Source of the DNA: Amia ocellicauda
Taxonomy: Eukaryota > Chordata > Actinopteri > Amiiformes > Amiidae
Direction of reading: 5' to 3'
Assembly: GCF_036373705.1 (NCBI RefSeq)
Contig: NW_027102660.1
Coordinates: 744,001 to 808,000, forward strand
Length of the DNA stretch: 64,000 nucleotides
Shown here: piece after piece, positions 52,434 to 63,464 of the stretch
Layout of the letters: each line of letters starts with the position of its first letter
How positions within the stretch are numbered: position 1 is the stretch's first letter
Notes under the pieces: model-generated
Seen by the model: only the letters and a program-made list of their open reading frames with translations
Database searches by the model: none
What the model was told of the DNA's origin: nothing
Program-made: the position numbers and the translations under genes

Positions 52434-55400
52434 AAGGCAGAGTGGTATAATCAGTCTTCAACACTCTTTTATTGTACACCACCCTGAACCATTTGTTTAG
52501 TGATCTATTTTACAACGTGTACCCCTTTTTATTGCGATAGATCTGATTTCCGGCTGTAATAATCTCACGAGGAGGCGCGTCTTTCTCGGTTAAAAAACTT
52601 TCTACCAGGGTCGTCAGAGACTTGATGTTAATGAGCTTGATGTTACAGTGGTTCAGAGTGAAACCCTTAACTTTCATACAGGTCTTACCCGCAGCCGTTC
52701 TGTATGCGTAAGTCTTAGGACCCCCTGAAACAAACTCCACTATGTGGTCCTGAGGATCTAGTTCACTCGTTAACTCCCCAAGGTAGTCCCCGAGGGGAGG
52801 GACCCAATCCCCTGGCCTGGTGACAAAGATTACAGAGTCAGTATCTTGATAGAGCGTGCGTTCCTGCAACTGATCCATTAAGTTGTACAGTTCAAGCTGG
52901 GCGTAAGCCGTGGTAAAAACCGCTATGAAAACATTAACGTTCCCCTGTTTGGTGGGGAAATCTTTAGGGGCCCTCCACTGGACCTGTGCCACGTGGTCAT
53001 TTAAGAATTGAAAGTGTGATACTGCATGTTGTTTGGTAAACATAAATTCTATAAACTGTTTAGGGGTTTTAATCAAGGTTGTGTTTAGACGGTAATTTCT
53101 TTCCCCAAACTTACCCCACAGACTGTTTAAAATCAGTTTGGACATTTGTCTCTTGGCGGGGTTTACAGTTATGTTCCCCAGCTCTAGACGGATCCCTTCC
53201 TTTTCAAAATATTGCTGAACATATCGCTCTTTGGCCGCGGAGTCAACACACCATGAGGGATAGCCCGATGCCTCCTGTTTCCCTTTCAGATGGGTCATAA
53301 TGTAATCAGCAAAAAGAGTATCAGGTTTTTCAGAAAAATGCCAAACCTCATACACCTTACCGACTCTGTAACCTTTCTCCACCGCCTTGTCAAGCTCAAT
53401 GCTACACCAGACACCCGTCAGCGCTCTCTCTTCATCACTGTGCAGACAAGAGGTAGTTTGATTTTCAGTTTCCACACACGTTCTACACAGAGGGAACATC
53501 AATTTTCCCGAACAACTGTAAGGCAACACGTGTAAGAACAGCTCGCGAGGAGGGTACATGGTGACTTTGATCAAACCAAAGTAATGTCCGATTTCGAGAA
53601 AGTCACGATAAACAATGGTTGGACGCCCCACCGGGTACATTTTGGTCTTGTTGACATAAGGGTACAGACTGGTGAAATCATAGTAATCTACTCTCTCACC
53701 CTCCTTTACCTCATAATGTAAACAGAGGGCGTTGGTACGACCCCCAAATAACGCATCCCGGGGCTCTAGACGTTCAGGAAAGTCCAAGGTTTCCATAAAC
53801 CGTTGTACCCCCGCATCCTGTTGCTTCAGGGTCGTCCACTCGTGTTCCCAAATCACCAGCACGTTCAAACCATAGGTGTTTTTTAAAGTTTCAATTCGTT
53901 CCTGGAAATCATAGTACATATCACCGCAGAGTTTTTGTGTTACGGGGTTAAAGGTGTTTGGGTCGAAGCACTGAGGACAGCCATGGTAAATACAACCAGC
54001 AAACTCATAAGCGGTACGCCGCCCGAACACGTCGCTAAAACCGTCTAAGTAGTAAGGCTTTTGACTTCCCCTTGATTTAAAGCATGTCTGATGAAGATGT
54101 TATCCCGGGCACTCAGGTATTCCAGCCACTGTATGGAGACAGTCGAAAAGTTCTTTTGTCTAGCACGATAGTTGTCAGAAGTGGTGACCGCTATAGTGTT
54201 TTTCTGCAAGAAATTGGACCGATACATTTTCATGCAGAGAGACGCTATGGTCACACTTTGCAAAGGGTCGAGACCCGATGTGTTGATAACCTCGGCGCAG
54301 AAACGCACACAGGCTTCTTTAAGGATCACCACATCATTTTTACAATAAGCGGCCATCTCTTCTCGGAAATCAAAAACACCTCCCTTAACCGTATTGTACC
54401 ATTTAAAGAATTCCTCCCTCTCATGAGACATCATAGTAACAACCCCATAATAAGAGGCGGGCGGGTAGGACCCTCGATAATTTTGAGTGTCCTTAGTATT
54501 AAAAAAATGGCAGAACCAACCTTTCTTCTGAGCCTCAAAACCCAGAGCCTTAGGCAAAGCGCTCAATTTCATGGGGAGGAAATTTAACGAGTCTATGTAA
54601 CGTTAGTTGAAAGCTTCGTCGGTGAAACACATGATCTTGCTACCCTGAGCTATTATTTTTGGGGTCACCCCATTTTCCACCAGATACTTCATCAAAATGT
54701 AAGAATCATAACCCTTAGCATTGTGGGCAATAAATGTGTAATTGAGGTATTTTGGACCGCGATACCGCGTAAAGAAATCCCTGACACAACTCTCACCGCT
54801 AGCTGACCACTCACGATCCAACATGTCAATACAGTGTATATAATTAATTATAATTGTGCGGCGGCTCCTTTTTAACCGGCTGAATAAAGCACTGGTGTTC
54901 GGACCCCGGGGTTAAATCAGCATTACAGATCCTGCATCTCGGCTCCAGACATTTGTGTGGTTTAACCTCATGAAAACGGTACTGGAGGCAACACTGCGGG
55001 CAATATTTAGTTTGATCACAATAACTCAGTTTTTTAACCCCCTCAGAAGCGGCCCTCTGTACCTTATGCTCGGAAAAACAGAACGCAGAGAGACAAATCC
55101 TTAAGCAATCTTTTCATCGGATGGTAGGGGCCAAACCCTTACAACATTGCGGATTGAATCAGACGTTACAGTAACCGTCACAGCGGTGCTTAAGCTTATC
55201 ATTGAAGGCCTTATAACAACAATGACAAACATACGAACAACCCAAAAAAGCCGTCAAACTCTTTATTCCAAAGTAATGACTATCACTTAGGAAGAGAAAC
55301 AGTGTCTGTGTATGGGTTTCAGGATGTGTCTGAAATTTCACAAATACTTCCTTTACCTCACAACGGTACCACACAACAATTTTTAAAGACAACAACTCCT

Positions 55401-55714
55401 CAAACTTGGTGATGTCTGAAAAGGCAACCATCTGTTGAGAGTTTAAGCCGGCCTTCTGATGAAGCATTAAAGCCTCTTGCAGAGCTTGGGGTTCAGGCAT
55501 GTCGGGGGTGAGTAGTTTTATTAAACTGTAAGCAAAACAGAGCTTATTGTCCCCACTGGAACTCACCACTAATTGCCTGAGCTTGGTCCTAATTATGTCG
55601 TTCTTCAAGCATTTCGACAGTCTTCTAAGCGCCCCACCCTCAGGGTTACGAACCACATTCATTACCAGAGACAGACAGACTTTCATCAGCTATGATGGCT
55701 GCGTTACTTTGCAA
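52423..55714 (-). pseudogene. PolB: Protein-primed DNA polymerase B, copy 3
   Basis: The longest open stretch (506 codons, 52510-54030) carries motif A (DFTSLYPYVN), motif B (LILNSLWGKFGE) and motif C (YQDTDSV). Motif C has Gln where copies 0 and 2 have His. The exonuclease and Cys/His regions lie upstream. The gene is broken, about four to five breaks, some shared with copies 0 and 1. Confidence 0.92.
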
Positions 55715-56487
55715 TAACGCTTCGATTTTAGCCAGACGTCTAAATTATCTCCACTCAGCATTACAGATAGGTTGCTAAACAAATCATCCCCTCTGAGTTC
55801 TAACTGTACAACATCTCGAGGTCTGACCCTTTCAGCAACCTGTTCAAGCATTTTCTGCAAGGCCTCGTGTATGTTGACAAATATTTCTGCATAATTGTCA
55901 CAATTTAAAAGTTCTGCAAAATTAAAACGCTGAATCATTTCAAAATTGTTATAGGCCGGTCTATCTATAATCACGGGATCACAGGTACTCTTGGACACAT
56001 CATCATTTTGAACAAAGCCTTCACCCCCTACATTCTCACAGAGCATGTCCTCCACAGCCTTATCAGTCTCAGAACCCTCCACATTCCGAACACCCCCACT
56101 GCTGACATCTACAAAACCCCCTTTTTGAGTAGGCTCATTTAAAGCCTGTAAAAGTCCTTCAAAGATATCCAACCGGTTAATGTCAAGACCCTCCTCTATA
56201 GTGATGGCTGCTTCTGCCGCCATCCTGTGTTCTAATTGTCTCAAATCATTTATAATAGGGGCAGAATTTGGTAGGGGTAGCTCCTCCAAAGCCTCCACCA
56301 TTTCAAACAAATCGGGGTGAACTAGGGGGTGAACCTCTATAAGCGCTACCGGTGGGAGGTGGTTATTTAGATCATTGACCATCTGTAACAGGTCGGGGTT
56401 CACCGGTAAGTCTGTTAATTCACATTCTATCGGTGGTAATTGGGGGTTATTTAAATCATTTATCATTTGTAATAGTTCCAGGTTCAT
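55690..56487 (-). CDS. Repeat protein upstream of polymerase, copy 3
   Basis: This is open over 265 codons from the first ATG, with the three N-terminal leucine-rich repeats. It overlaps the polymerase frame as in the other copies. Confidence 0.63.
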   Translation of the reverse strand: MNLELLQMINDLNNPQLPPIECELTDLPVNPDLLQMVNDLNNHLPPVALIEVHPLVHPDLFEMVEALEELPLPNSAPIINDLRQLEHRMAAEAAITIEEGLDINRLDIFEGLLQALNEPTQKGGFVDVSSGGVRNVEGSETDKAVEDMLCENVGGEGFVQNDDVSKSTCDPVIIDRPAYNNFEMIQRFNFAELLNCDNYAEIFVNIHEALQKMLEQVAERVRPRDVVQLELRGDDLFSNLSVMLSGDNLDVWLKSKRYCKVTQPS

Positions 56488-56670
56488 TGGGACATCAGAG
56501 GAGTTCACAACAGGGCCGGGGATGTTCTCTCGGGAAGGTCTTTTTGGGGCCCTAGCTTGTTCATAATCCTTTAGTTTGTGAGTTCTTTTACCAAGTCAGG
56601 ACATTTTTTAATTTATTTTTTATTTTTCCAACAACCCACAATAGTAAGGCGTTTTGTGTCTATTAAAACA

Positions 56671-57260
56671 TTAAATACGGTACAATTCGTTAGTAAGGGT
56701 ATTAATAAGGGTGTTTTGGCTCTCTATCAGCAGGTTTTGCCCCACTAACACAAGTCTTTGATTTTGTAACAAAGTATGTAGCAACTCATGCCGACCTTCA
56801 GTAAGTAGCTCCGGGGGCTGGTGGCCTGGCTCAGCTTCAAAGGATGGTTGCTCCGGTAAATCTCGGTCGAAGGAGGCAGGGAGCGAGCGTATACTCATGG
56901 ACGGAGACCAAGAAGGCCTTTGCGGTGACACCCTGGCCAAGCGCGGGGTACTGTTCAGCGTTTCTGTAGCCAAGAAACGGGTCTGGGGGGACGATGTTGA
57001 AACCAGGCCGTCGTTGGGTGGTGTGTCAGCCCTGACTGACGGCGACCCCTGAGGTTGTTGGATGCCTGTATTTGTTCCGCCCGACAATGCGGCGGGCTGA
57101 ATCTGGGGTGTTGAATTACCCCCAGAAGGCTGTGGCCTGAGTAGATGTTGGGGGGTCTCCAAGACCACCGTGGGGGATCCTCTCGGTGATGTCACCGGGG
57201 AAGATGTTTGATCCCACTTAGACGGGGTAATTGTCCTCAATAGCTCATCCACAGAAGAGT
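56671..57260 (-). CDS. Proline/serine-rich last exon, copy 3
   Basis: The frame is open from the splice acceptor at 57260/57261. It is four codons shorter than copy 0 near its start, in frame. Confidence 0.58.
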
Positions 57261-58844
57261 CTTGGGAAGAATAAAAATATACATTACATTTACATCTTTA
57301 AACGGCGACAGAAATCAAACTTAAAACAACATGTCCAGGACATTCAAAACCTTTAGCTTTTTTAGACCTTTGAAAATAGCCTTAGACATTCACTACAACG
57401 CCTTATTATTTACAGACAATATATTTATTAGGACTTGATAATAAATGTAAAACAGAGAAGCCGCTGTAAATAAACTGTTTCTTAAATGTTTCTTTAAAAA
57501 CTGTAATATTGTTAATAAAACACACACACACACAACAACATTTCATTTTTAAACGAACCTTCCAAGTGTTAACGCTTCCTGATCCCGGGACTTCCTGTTT
57601 CACAAACGTTTTCACGATCTGTTTAAATATTAAATACAATGAACACCTTCAAGCCTTTTCCTACAACCACTTTAAAACAGAAGTATAATAGCGGGAGATA
57701 AGCCAAACAACTTACTAAACCCTTTCGGACGGCTTTACTTCCTAACCAGACGGTACGACAATCGGTCATTTCTAAACACGTTCCCCAGAAACAAGCCTAG
57801 ATCTGTCCGGACTTCTAAAGATCTTTCCCAGAACCCCCCGCCCTACAGGAAACGGTCACCCATCGCTTAAATATTAGCCCTCAACGTGCAAACAAAGCCC
57901 TTTTAAAAACATTAAAGTTTGAAAGATCTTACTTACCTCCACAGAATAATCGTTTCTTATGTTTTTCGGCTGGTTTAGCTTTTTGCACCGCTGTGAAGGT
58001 AAGAGACATGTTTAACCTTTAACCACACCGCTTTATAAAAAGATTTAACCTCTTACAGGCTGCAGACATATACTCACAGCTATCAGATACCGGGGCTGAC
58101 AGCCTTTCAGATTCTTGAAAGGTTACGGTTCTCGAAGGTAAAACGAAACAAGCCCTCGATGTGGAAGGCCTTTCGTTGTCTCGAACCACGTTTCTTAATA
58201 CTGTTAGACAGGATAATTTTTTTAAAATTAACAAAACTGGACTCAAACATCTTACAGAAACGTTATACAAACAAACAGGGGTTTAGTTCTTACCCGGTCG
58301 GCAGACAGCCTGTCTAGGGACAACCACTTCTCTTGGTCGAGACATTAATCACAGGCCTTTCGATAGTTTCTGTGTAATTAAAGAGACCGGCATTAATATA
58401 TATTAAAACGTTTTCATAACTCTAATGAGCCGCTTCAAAACCACACACACCCATACATAAGAACCCATGAGCGCAAACACAAAAATCTTACCGTCGTTGT
58501 TCCAGATGATCTCCTCAGCGTTGGGAATTAACTCCTGTTGACTGGCTGAAAAATAATTTTACAGAACTTAAAACAAATGTTATAGCCTTATTTACAATAC
58601 ATGCACACAACACGCTCTGAGTCAATGAAAATAATCTGAAGACTTGCCTAAAAACTCGTTTAAATCGAAGTCGCTGATGTTGTTTCCGGACATTGTTGAT
58701 CTTTAGACTTAAATCGAAAGGTCAGTATGAGTCTGTCGAGCTGAAGACCAGACCTTCATACTTATACTGATGGCCACATGCCGGATCTGCTTGTAAGGCA
58801 TTGTTCTGGTCTGGCCTTTGTGCCGCCCTGTTACCAATTAACAT
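57261..58844 (-). other. Upstream exons and introns of the spliced gene, copy 3
   Basis: This is the counterpart of 5049-6638, with conserved splice signals and ERP-motif exons. The first-exon ATG lies at 58844. Confidence 0.5.
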
Positions 58845-59959
58845 ATCAAAACCAACCAATAAAATGACACTGCATCAAATTTCAAATAGAAACCAAGATG
58901 GAGACGATCTCTTCCTCTCTACTCTAAACTTTTATTAGAACCTTTAGGTCTCTCAAAAAAACATTTCTAAGCATCAAGACCTATAGTCAACAAACCACTA
59001 AGAATATTTCAGGCCTTTATAAGCGCTAAAAAACAACCTGAGCCAAGAAAATAACTATAAAGATCTAAAATAACTAGCGCTTTTACAGTGATTTTTTTTT
59101 TTTTTTTTAATAGCGATGCTTTGTTTGGTATTAAACAAGTCACAAACTACTCAGAACAGCGTTTATCCCCGCAAAAGAGATATTTGGGTTTATTTTACAA
59201 AGCTTATAAATTATATAGGTTAAAAGTATTCTGAATGTTTTGATACCACACGCCATACCTACTGTTGTCTGAGCCCACCCCCGCCCCCCATGGTGTGAGT
59301 GATTTAGCCTTGAGTGTTGTGATCTATTTAGCATTGAGTGATCAGTTGTTTTTATTTTTTAAACGATTCCTTATCATCAGGGATTGAGACTGCTAAAATA
59401 CCTTAAAAGCATATCCTTATCTTAAGTCTAACTCCTATGAGCTTTAAGACCCTAGAATGTATTTAAGTAAAACGACTGAACACATTATGTGAGAGATAAA
59501 ATATAACCACAGCTTTTTTTTTTTTTTTTTTACAAAAACAATTAACCTATACACACAAACACCCACACACACACCCTCTTTTTTAATTTTATTTTTAATT
59601 AAATTTGAGGGGAGAGACAGAGCCAGATACAGTGTGGATAACATAAGTACCCTATGCAAAACAGGCATTGTTAGGACCTGGGATCATAACAGACAACAGA
59701 ACTTGTTGATCTTATAAAATGATTGGGCGAGAGAGAGAGAGAGACAGACAGAGACAGTGTGAATATGATAAACGCACTATTCAAAACTGGCATTGTTAAG
59801 ACCTGGGACCATTACAGACAACAGAACTTGTTGATCTTATAACGGTTTAGATTTACTAAACCATTACATGTATATTTAAAAAAGACCCCCAAACACTACA
59901 GGAAGAGCCGACCCATTCACACTCTACAGTTGACCAACAAGAACAACAAGAACAACAGG
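58845..59959. other. Complete right subterminal region, copy 3
   Basis: This is collinear with 23919-25028, with a T tract near 59513, GA and CA simple sequence, and the 125-bp-period repeat pair (59630-59716, 59755-59842). No gene is seen. Confidence 0.55.
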
Positions 59960-60144
59960 TTATGGGCGGCCTTGTTGTTCAGGGTTTTATGGGTGTACAC
60001 TTTCTGACGGATATGACGTAGGAATAATTAAGGAAATAACTCTACCTAAAATCACGCCCCCCAATTATGACGTAGGAATATTAATAAGCTTAGGGCATAC
60101 GTCATAACAAAATAGGCCGCGCCCATAAAACTCTACCATCTACT
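59960..60144 (-). repeat. Right terminal inverted repeat, copy 3
   Basis: This 185-bp repeat is nearly identical to 25029-25213, ending CCATCTACT before CATAAG (60145-60150). Its left partner is missing from this copy. Confidence 0.93.
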
Positions 60145-60375
60145 CATAAGAGTAACAGCAATGTCGCCGATCCTGCTACGGTCGTATTGTAACAGCAACA
60201 ACATGTATCGATTTTAAAAGTGTCAGTTCCAGCGCCTCGCAAAGCTACCCTTCTGCGATCGTTTGTTCTCAAGGTCAGGATTTCTTGCCACTCCGAGGAA
60301 GAGAAAACTACAGCCAGCCTTGGGGCAGAGAGATGGGGACGGGTAACACAGCACTGGCACATGTGCACCGCGGGT

Positions 60376-60448
60376 TGTTTCCACCCGGTTTCGAACCGGG
60401 GACCTTTCACGTGTGAGGCGAACGTGATAGCCACTACACTACGGAAAC
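60376..60448 (-). tRNA. tRNA-Val (anticodon CAC)
   Basis: This 73-base cloverleaf has the canonical A and B boxes. Two substitutions give G-U pairs (acceptor pair 7:66 and one anticodon-stem pair) rather than mismatches. It is probably functional. Confidence 0.88.
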
Positions 60449-61338
60449 CGCCCCGTCCTGGTGTTTCGAATGGCTCCCATCGAAGCCGGCTGGTAAAACA
60501 CACACAGGCGTTTCCCGTGGGCCAGCCTGTGAGATAAAGGTTTCTATTTTCACTGACCTATTTTGCATTGCTCAAGGGCACATCAGGACACTTTGGAAAC
60601 TCTTTCAAAGGAAGAACGCCCTGAGCTATGACAAGACTAACACTTACCCCAACAAGGTGATGCTCAATGGCTTGTTCAAACAGCTGCTGCTCGTCTTGTG
60701 CCACCATCAGACAATCACAGAGCTATTGTGCCTTCTACACCTTACGGTAGCTACAAATCTAACTACTGCTTTACTTTAACAATAATAATGACGGCGACCA
60801 CGACGACAACAAGAACAACAAGAAAAACAAGAACAACAACAACAACAAGAACAAGAACAACAACATCATCATCAGATTTTAATTAAAAGTGGCTACACCA
60901 GTGTTAACAATTTCAACCTGTCGACGGACGGACGCTCTGAGTGCACCGATTTCGGGACACTTCGGAAACTCTTTCAAAGGCAGGACGCCCTGCGCTCAGA
61001 CAGTGCCTGCACTTAACCCAACAAGGTGATGCTGAATGGCTTGTTCAAACGGCTGGTGGTCTTCCGTCACCACCAGACTATCAGAGCTATACTGCGCCTT
61101 CAACTACATAAGAGTAACTGCAATGTCGCCGATCCTGCTACGGTCGAATTGTAACAGCAACAACATGTATCGATTTTAAAAGTGTCAGTTCCAGCGCCTC
61201 GCAAAGCTACCCTTCTGCGATCGTTTGTTCTCAAGGTCAGGATTTCTTGACACTCAGAGGAAGAGAAAACGACAGCCACCCTTGGGGCAGAGAGATGGGG
61301 GACGGGTAACACGGCACTGGCACGCGTGCACCGCGGGT

Positions 61339-61411
61339 TGTTTCCACCCGGTTTCGAACCGGGGACCTTACGCGTGTGAAGCGAACGTGATAGCCACTAC
61401 ACTACGCAAAC
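61339..61411 (-). pseudogene. Diverged tRNA-Val (CAC)
   Basis: The anticodon CAC and B box are intact. The acceptor stem has an unpaired position on its 5' strand (GTTTGCG), and both sides of the anticodon stem carry substitutions. Function is doubtful. Confidence 0.72.
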
Positions 61412-61983
61412 CAACCCGGCCTGGTGTTTCGAATAACTCCTATCGAAGCCGGCTGGTAAAACGTACACAGGCGTTTCCCGTGGGCCAGCCTGTGAGATAA
61501 AGGTTTCTATTTTCACTGACCTATTTTGCATTGCTCAAGGGCACATCAGGACACTTTGGAAACTCTTTCAAAGGAAGAACGCCCTGAGCAATGACAAGAC
61601 TTACACTTACCCCAACAAGGTGATGCTCAATGGCATGTTCAAACAGCTGCTGCTCGTCTTGTGCCACCATCAGACAATCACAGAGCTATTGTGCCTTCTG
61701 CACCTTACGGTAGCAACAAATCTAACTACTGCTTTACTTTAACATTAGTAATGACGGCGACTACGACGACAACAAGAACAACAACAAGAACAACAACATC
61801 ATCATCATCATTATCATCAGATTTTAATTAAAAGTGGCTACACCAGCGTTTACAATTTCAACCTGTCGACGGACGGACGCTGTGAGTGCACCGATTTCGG
61901 GCACTCCAATGAAGAAAAGCTACCCACCGCCTCCGGGGAACCACGAGGGCAAGCAGGATGAAAAGGACCGGCCCACAGCAGGC

Positions 61984-62056
61984 TGTTTCCGCCCAGTTTC
62001 GAACCAGGGACCTTTCGCGCGTTAGGCAAACGTGATAACCGTTACACTACGGAAAC
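61984..62056 (-). tRNA. tRNA-Val (anticodon AAC)
   Basis: The acceptor stem is intact, the anticodon is AAC and the T loop is TTCGAAA. T-stem changes are G-U compatible (CCTGG/CTGGG). The anticodon stem has a C-to-T change on its 5' side (TTTGC) that gives a U-G wobble. Possibly functional. Confidence 0.8.
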
Positions 62057-62372
62057 TGACACCGCTGCCTCTTGCTTCGAACGGTTACCGTTGAAGCCTG
62101 CTGGTAAAACGTGCTCAGGCGTTTCAGGTCGGCTTGGCTATGAGATGGCGTCTGAAGTGCCGCGAAAGGATGCCATTTTCACTGACCTGTTTGGCATTGC
62201 AAAAGGCCACATCAGGACACTTCGGAAACTCTTTCAAAGGCAGGACGCCCTGCGCTCTGACAGTGCCTGCACTTAACCCAACAAGGTGATGCTGAATGGC
62301 TTGTTCAAACGGCTGGTGGTCTTCTGTCACCACCAGACTATCAGAGCTATACTGCGCCTTCAACTACATAAG

Positions 62373-62557
62373 AGTAGATAGTAGGGTTTTTTGGGCGCGG
62401 CCTATTTTGTTATGACGTATGCCCTAAGCTTATTAATATTCCTAAGTCATAATTGGGGGGCGTGATTTTAGGTAGAGTTATTTCCTTAATTATTCCTACG
62501 TCATATCCGTCAGAAAGTGTACACCCATAAAACCCTGAACAACAAGGCCACCCATAA
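62373..62557 (+). repeat. Left terminal inverted repeat, copy 4
   Basis: This matches 9061-9245 closely. One of the three CRE-like heptamers is changed here (CCTAAGTCAT). Confidence 0.92.
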
Positions 62558-62601
62558 ATACCCCCACCCCTCTGAAGGCAACGCCCCGAAACTCTCCTCT
62601 C

Positions 62602-62609
62602 TATTTAAG
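62602..62609 (+). promoter_or_regulatory. TATA-like box of gene A, copy 4
   Basis: TATTTAAG lies 67 bases before the gene A ATG at 62676. Confidence 0.55.
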
Positions 62610-62675
62610 AACCCGCGCTTCTTTTAGGCAATACCTCTTTAATTCTCAGCTTCTGAAACATCCCGCTTCTTCAAC

Positions 62676-63386
62676 ATGTCCAGCGACATCAACATGAAAC
62701 CCCGCAAGAAACAATCCCGGGCAAGGGTTCCTGTACTCACCAATTTGAAGATTGAACGCTCCTGGGTGTTGTTCTGCGGGGCTCGACAGGGTTACCGCTT
62801 TAAAAGGGATCCCGGCTATGTTGGAGTGGAGCTTTTTGCTTTGGGAGAGAAGGAGGGTACGTTGGAACCTTTTGAGACGGTAATTGAATACTCTTATGAG
62901 GACTGGTTGAAGGTGATGGCCTGGAAATATCTGGGGCTTGTGGATAAGACTCTAGAAGGCTTGCAAGAGGGTCCAAGAGAATGCGAAATGGAGTCTCCGA
63001 CTCAGGGTTTTGAAAGGTGTGAATGGGAAAGCTTGCAGAACTACGGTAGAGTGGTGAAGAGTCTATCTCTAACTACAGATCGTAAGATTTTGTTTAGCAG
63101 TACCCTGATTACAAACCCTATTGAAAGGGGTGTGGAGGATCCAGAAAAACAGGTTACTGAAATTATGTTTGACGCCGTGGACTGGCCGTTCTTGAAAGAG
63201 GTCATAAACTGAATAAATGATGGTTTTGACATCTTGACCAAATGTTCGCAACTGGATTTGGTTAGAAGGAGAATATGCTGGATTATGGATTATATATCCC
63301 CCTTGAATGACGACGACGATGATAAAACAGACGACGTGTGGGGTTTTGAAGGGGGGTCTGACGGCTCAGGGGCTACTCTCTTCTAA
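62676..63386 (+). pseudogene. Gene A, fullest copy, copy 4
   Basis: This is the longest version of gene A, about 236 codons from ATG to the acidic and Gly/Ser-rich C-terminus. A basic N-terminus (KPRKKQSRAR) is followed by a central region with TLEPFETVIEYSYEDWLKVM and an acidic tail. It is broken about once. No family is recognised. Confidence 0.62.
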
Positions 63387-63401
63387 GAGGGCGGTGTGTC
63401 G

Positions 63402-63428
63402 TGACGTAGTGAAGAGATAGGATAAAAG
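63402..63428 (+). promoter_or_regulatory. CRE-like site plus TATA box of gene B, copy 4
   Basis: TGACGTA (63402-63408) and ATAAAAG (63422-63428) lie just upstream of gene B. Confidence 0.55.
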
Positions 63429-63464
63429 GCACAACAATTCATTCATGGTTTAAAATTAAAGAGA

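Larger units (their letters stand above)
44170..60144 (+). mobile_element. Polinton/Maverick copy 3, right end present, left end cut
   Basis: The copy is 15.97 kb long, missing the left TIR and the start of gene A. It joins array sequence at a shared CGCT (44170-44173). The right TIR (59960-60144) is present and followed by CATAAG (60145-60150). This copy keeps the most open genes: integrase, gene B, protease, 247-aa protein, small basic protein, ATPase, repeat protein and proline-rich exon. The capsid genes and polymerase are broken. It is young. Confidence 0.95.
60145..62372. repeat. tRNA-Val tandem array IV
   Basis: A short unit with Val-CAC only (60151-61112) is followed by a full unit with Val-CAC and Val-AAC (61113-62372). 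An empty CATAAG lies at 61107-61112 and an occupied one at 62367-62372. Trinucleotide tracts lie near 60802-60875 and 61765-61818. The AATAACTCCTAT variant near 61432 is shared with array II. Confidence 0.85.

Noticed and set aside
9061-62557. Five independent Polinton insertions at a preferred site
   Set aside because: Shared truncation points, shared array variants, shared damage and near-identical interiors favour duplication of one occupied locus.
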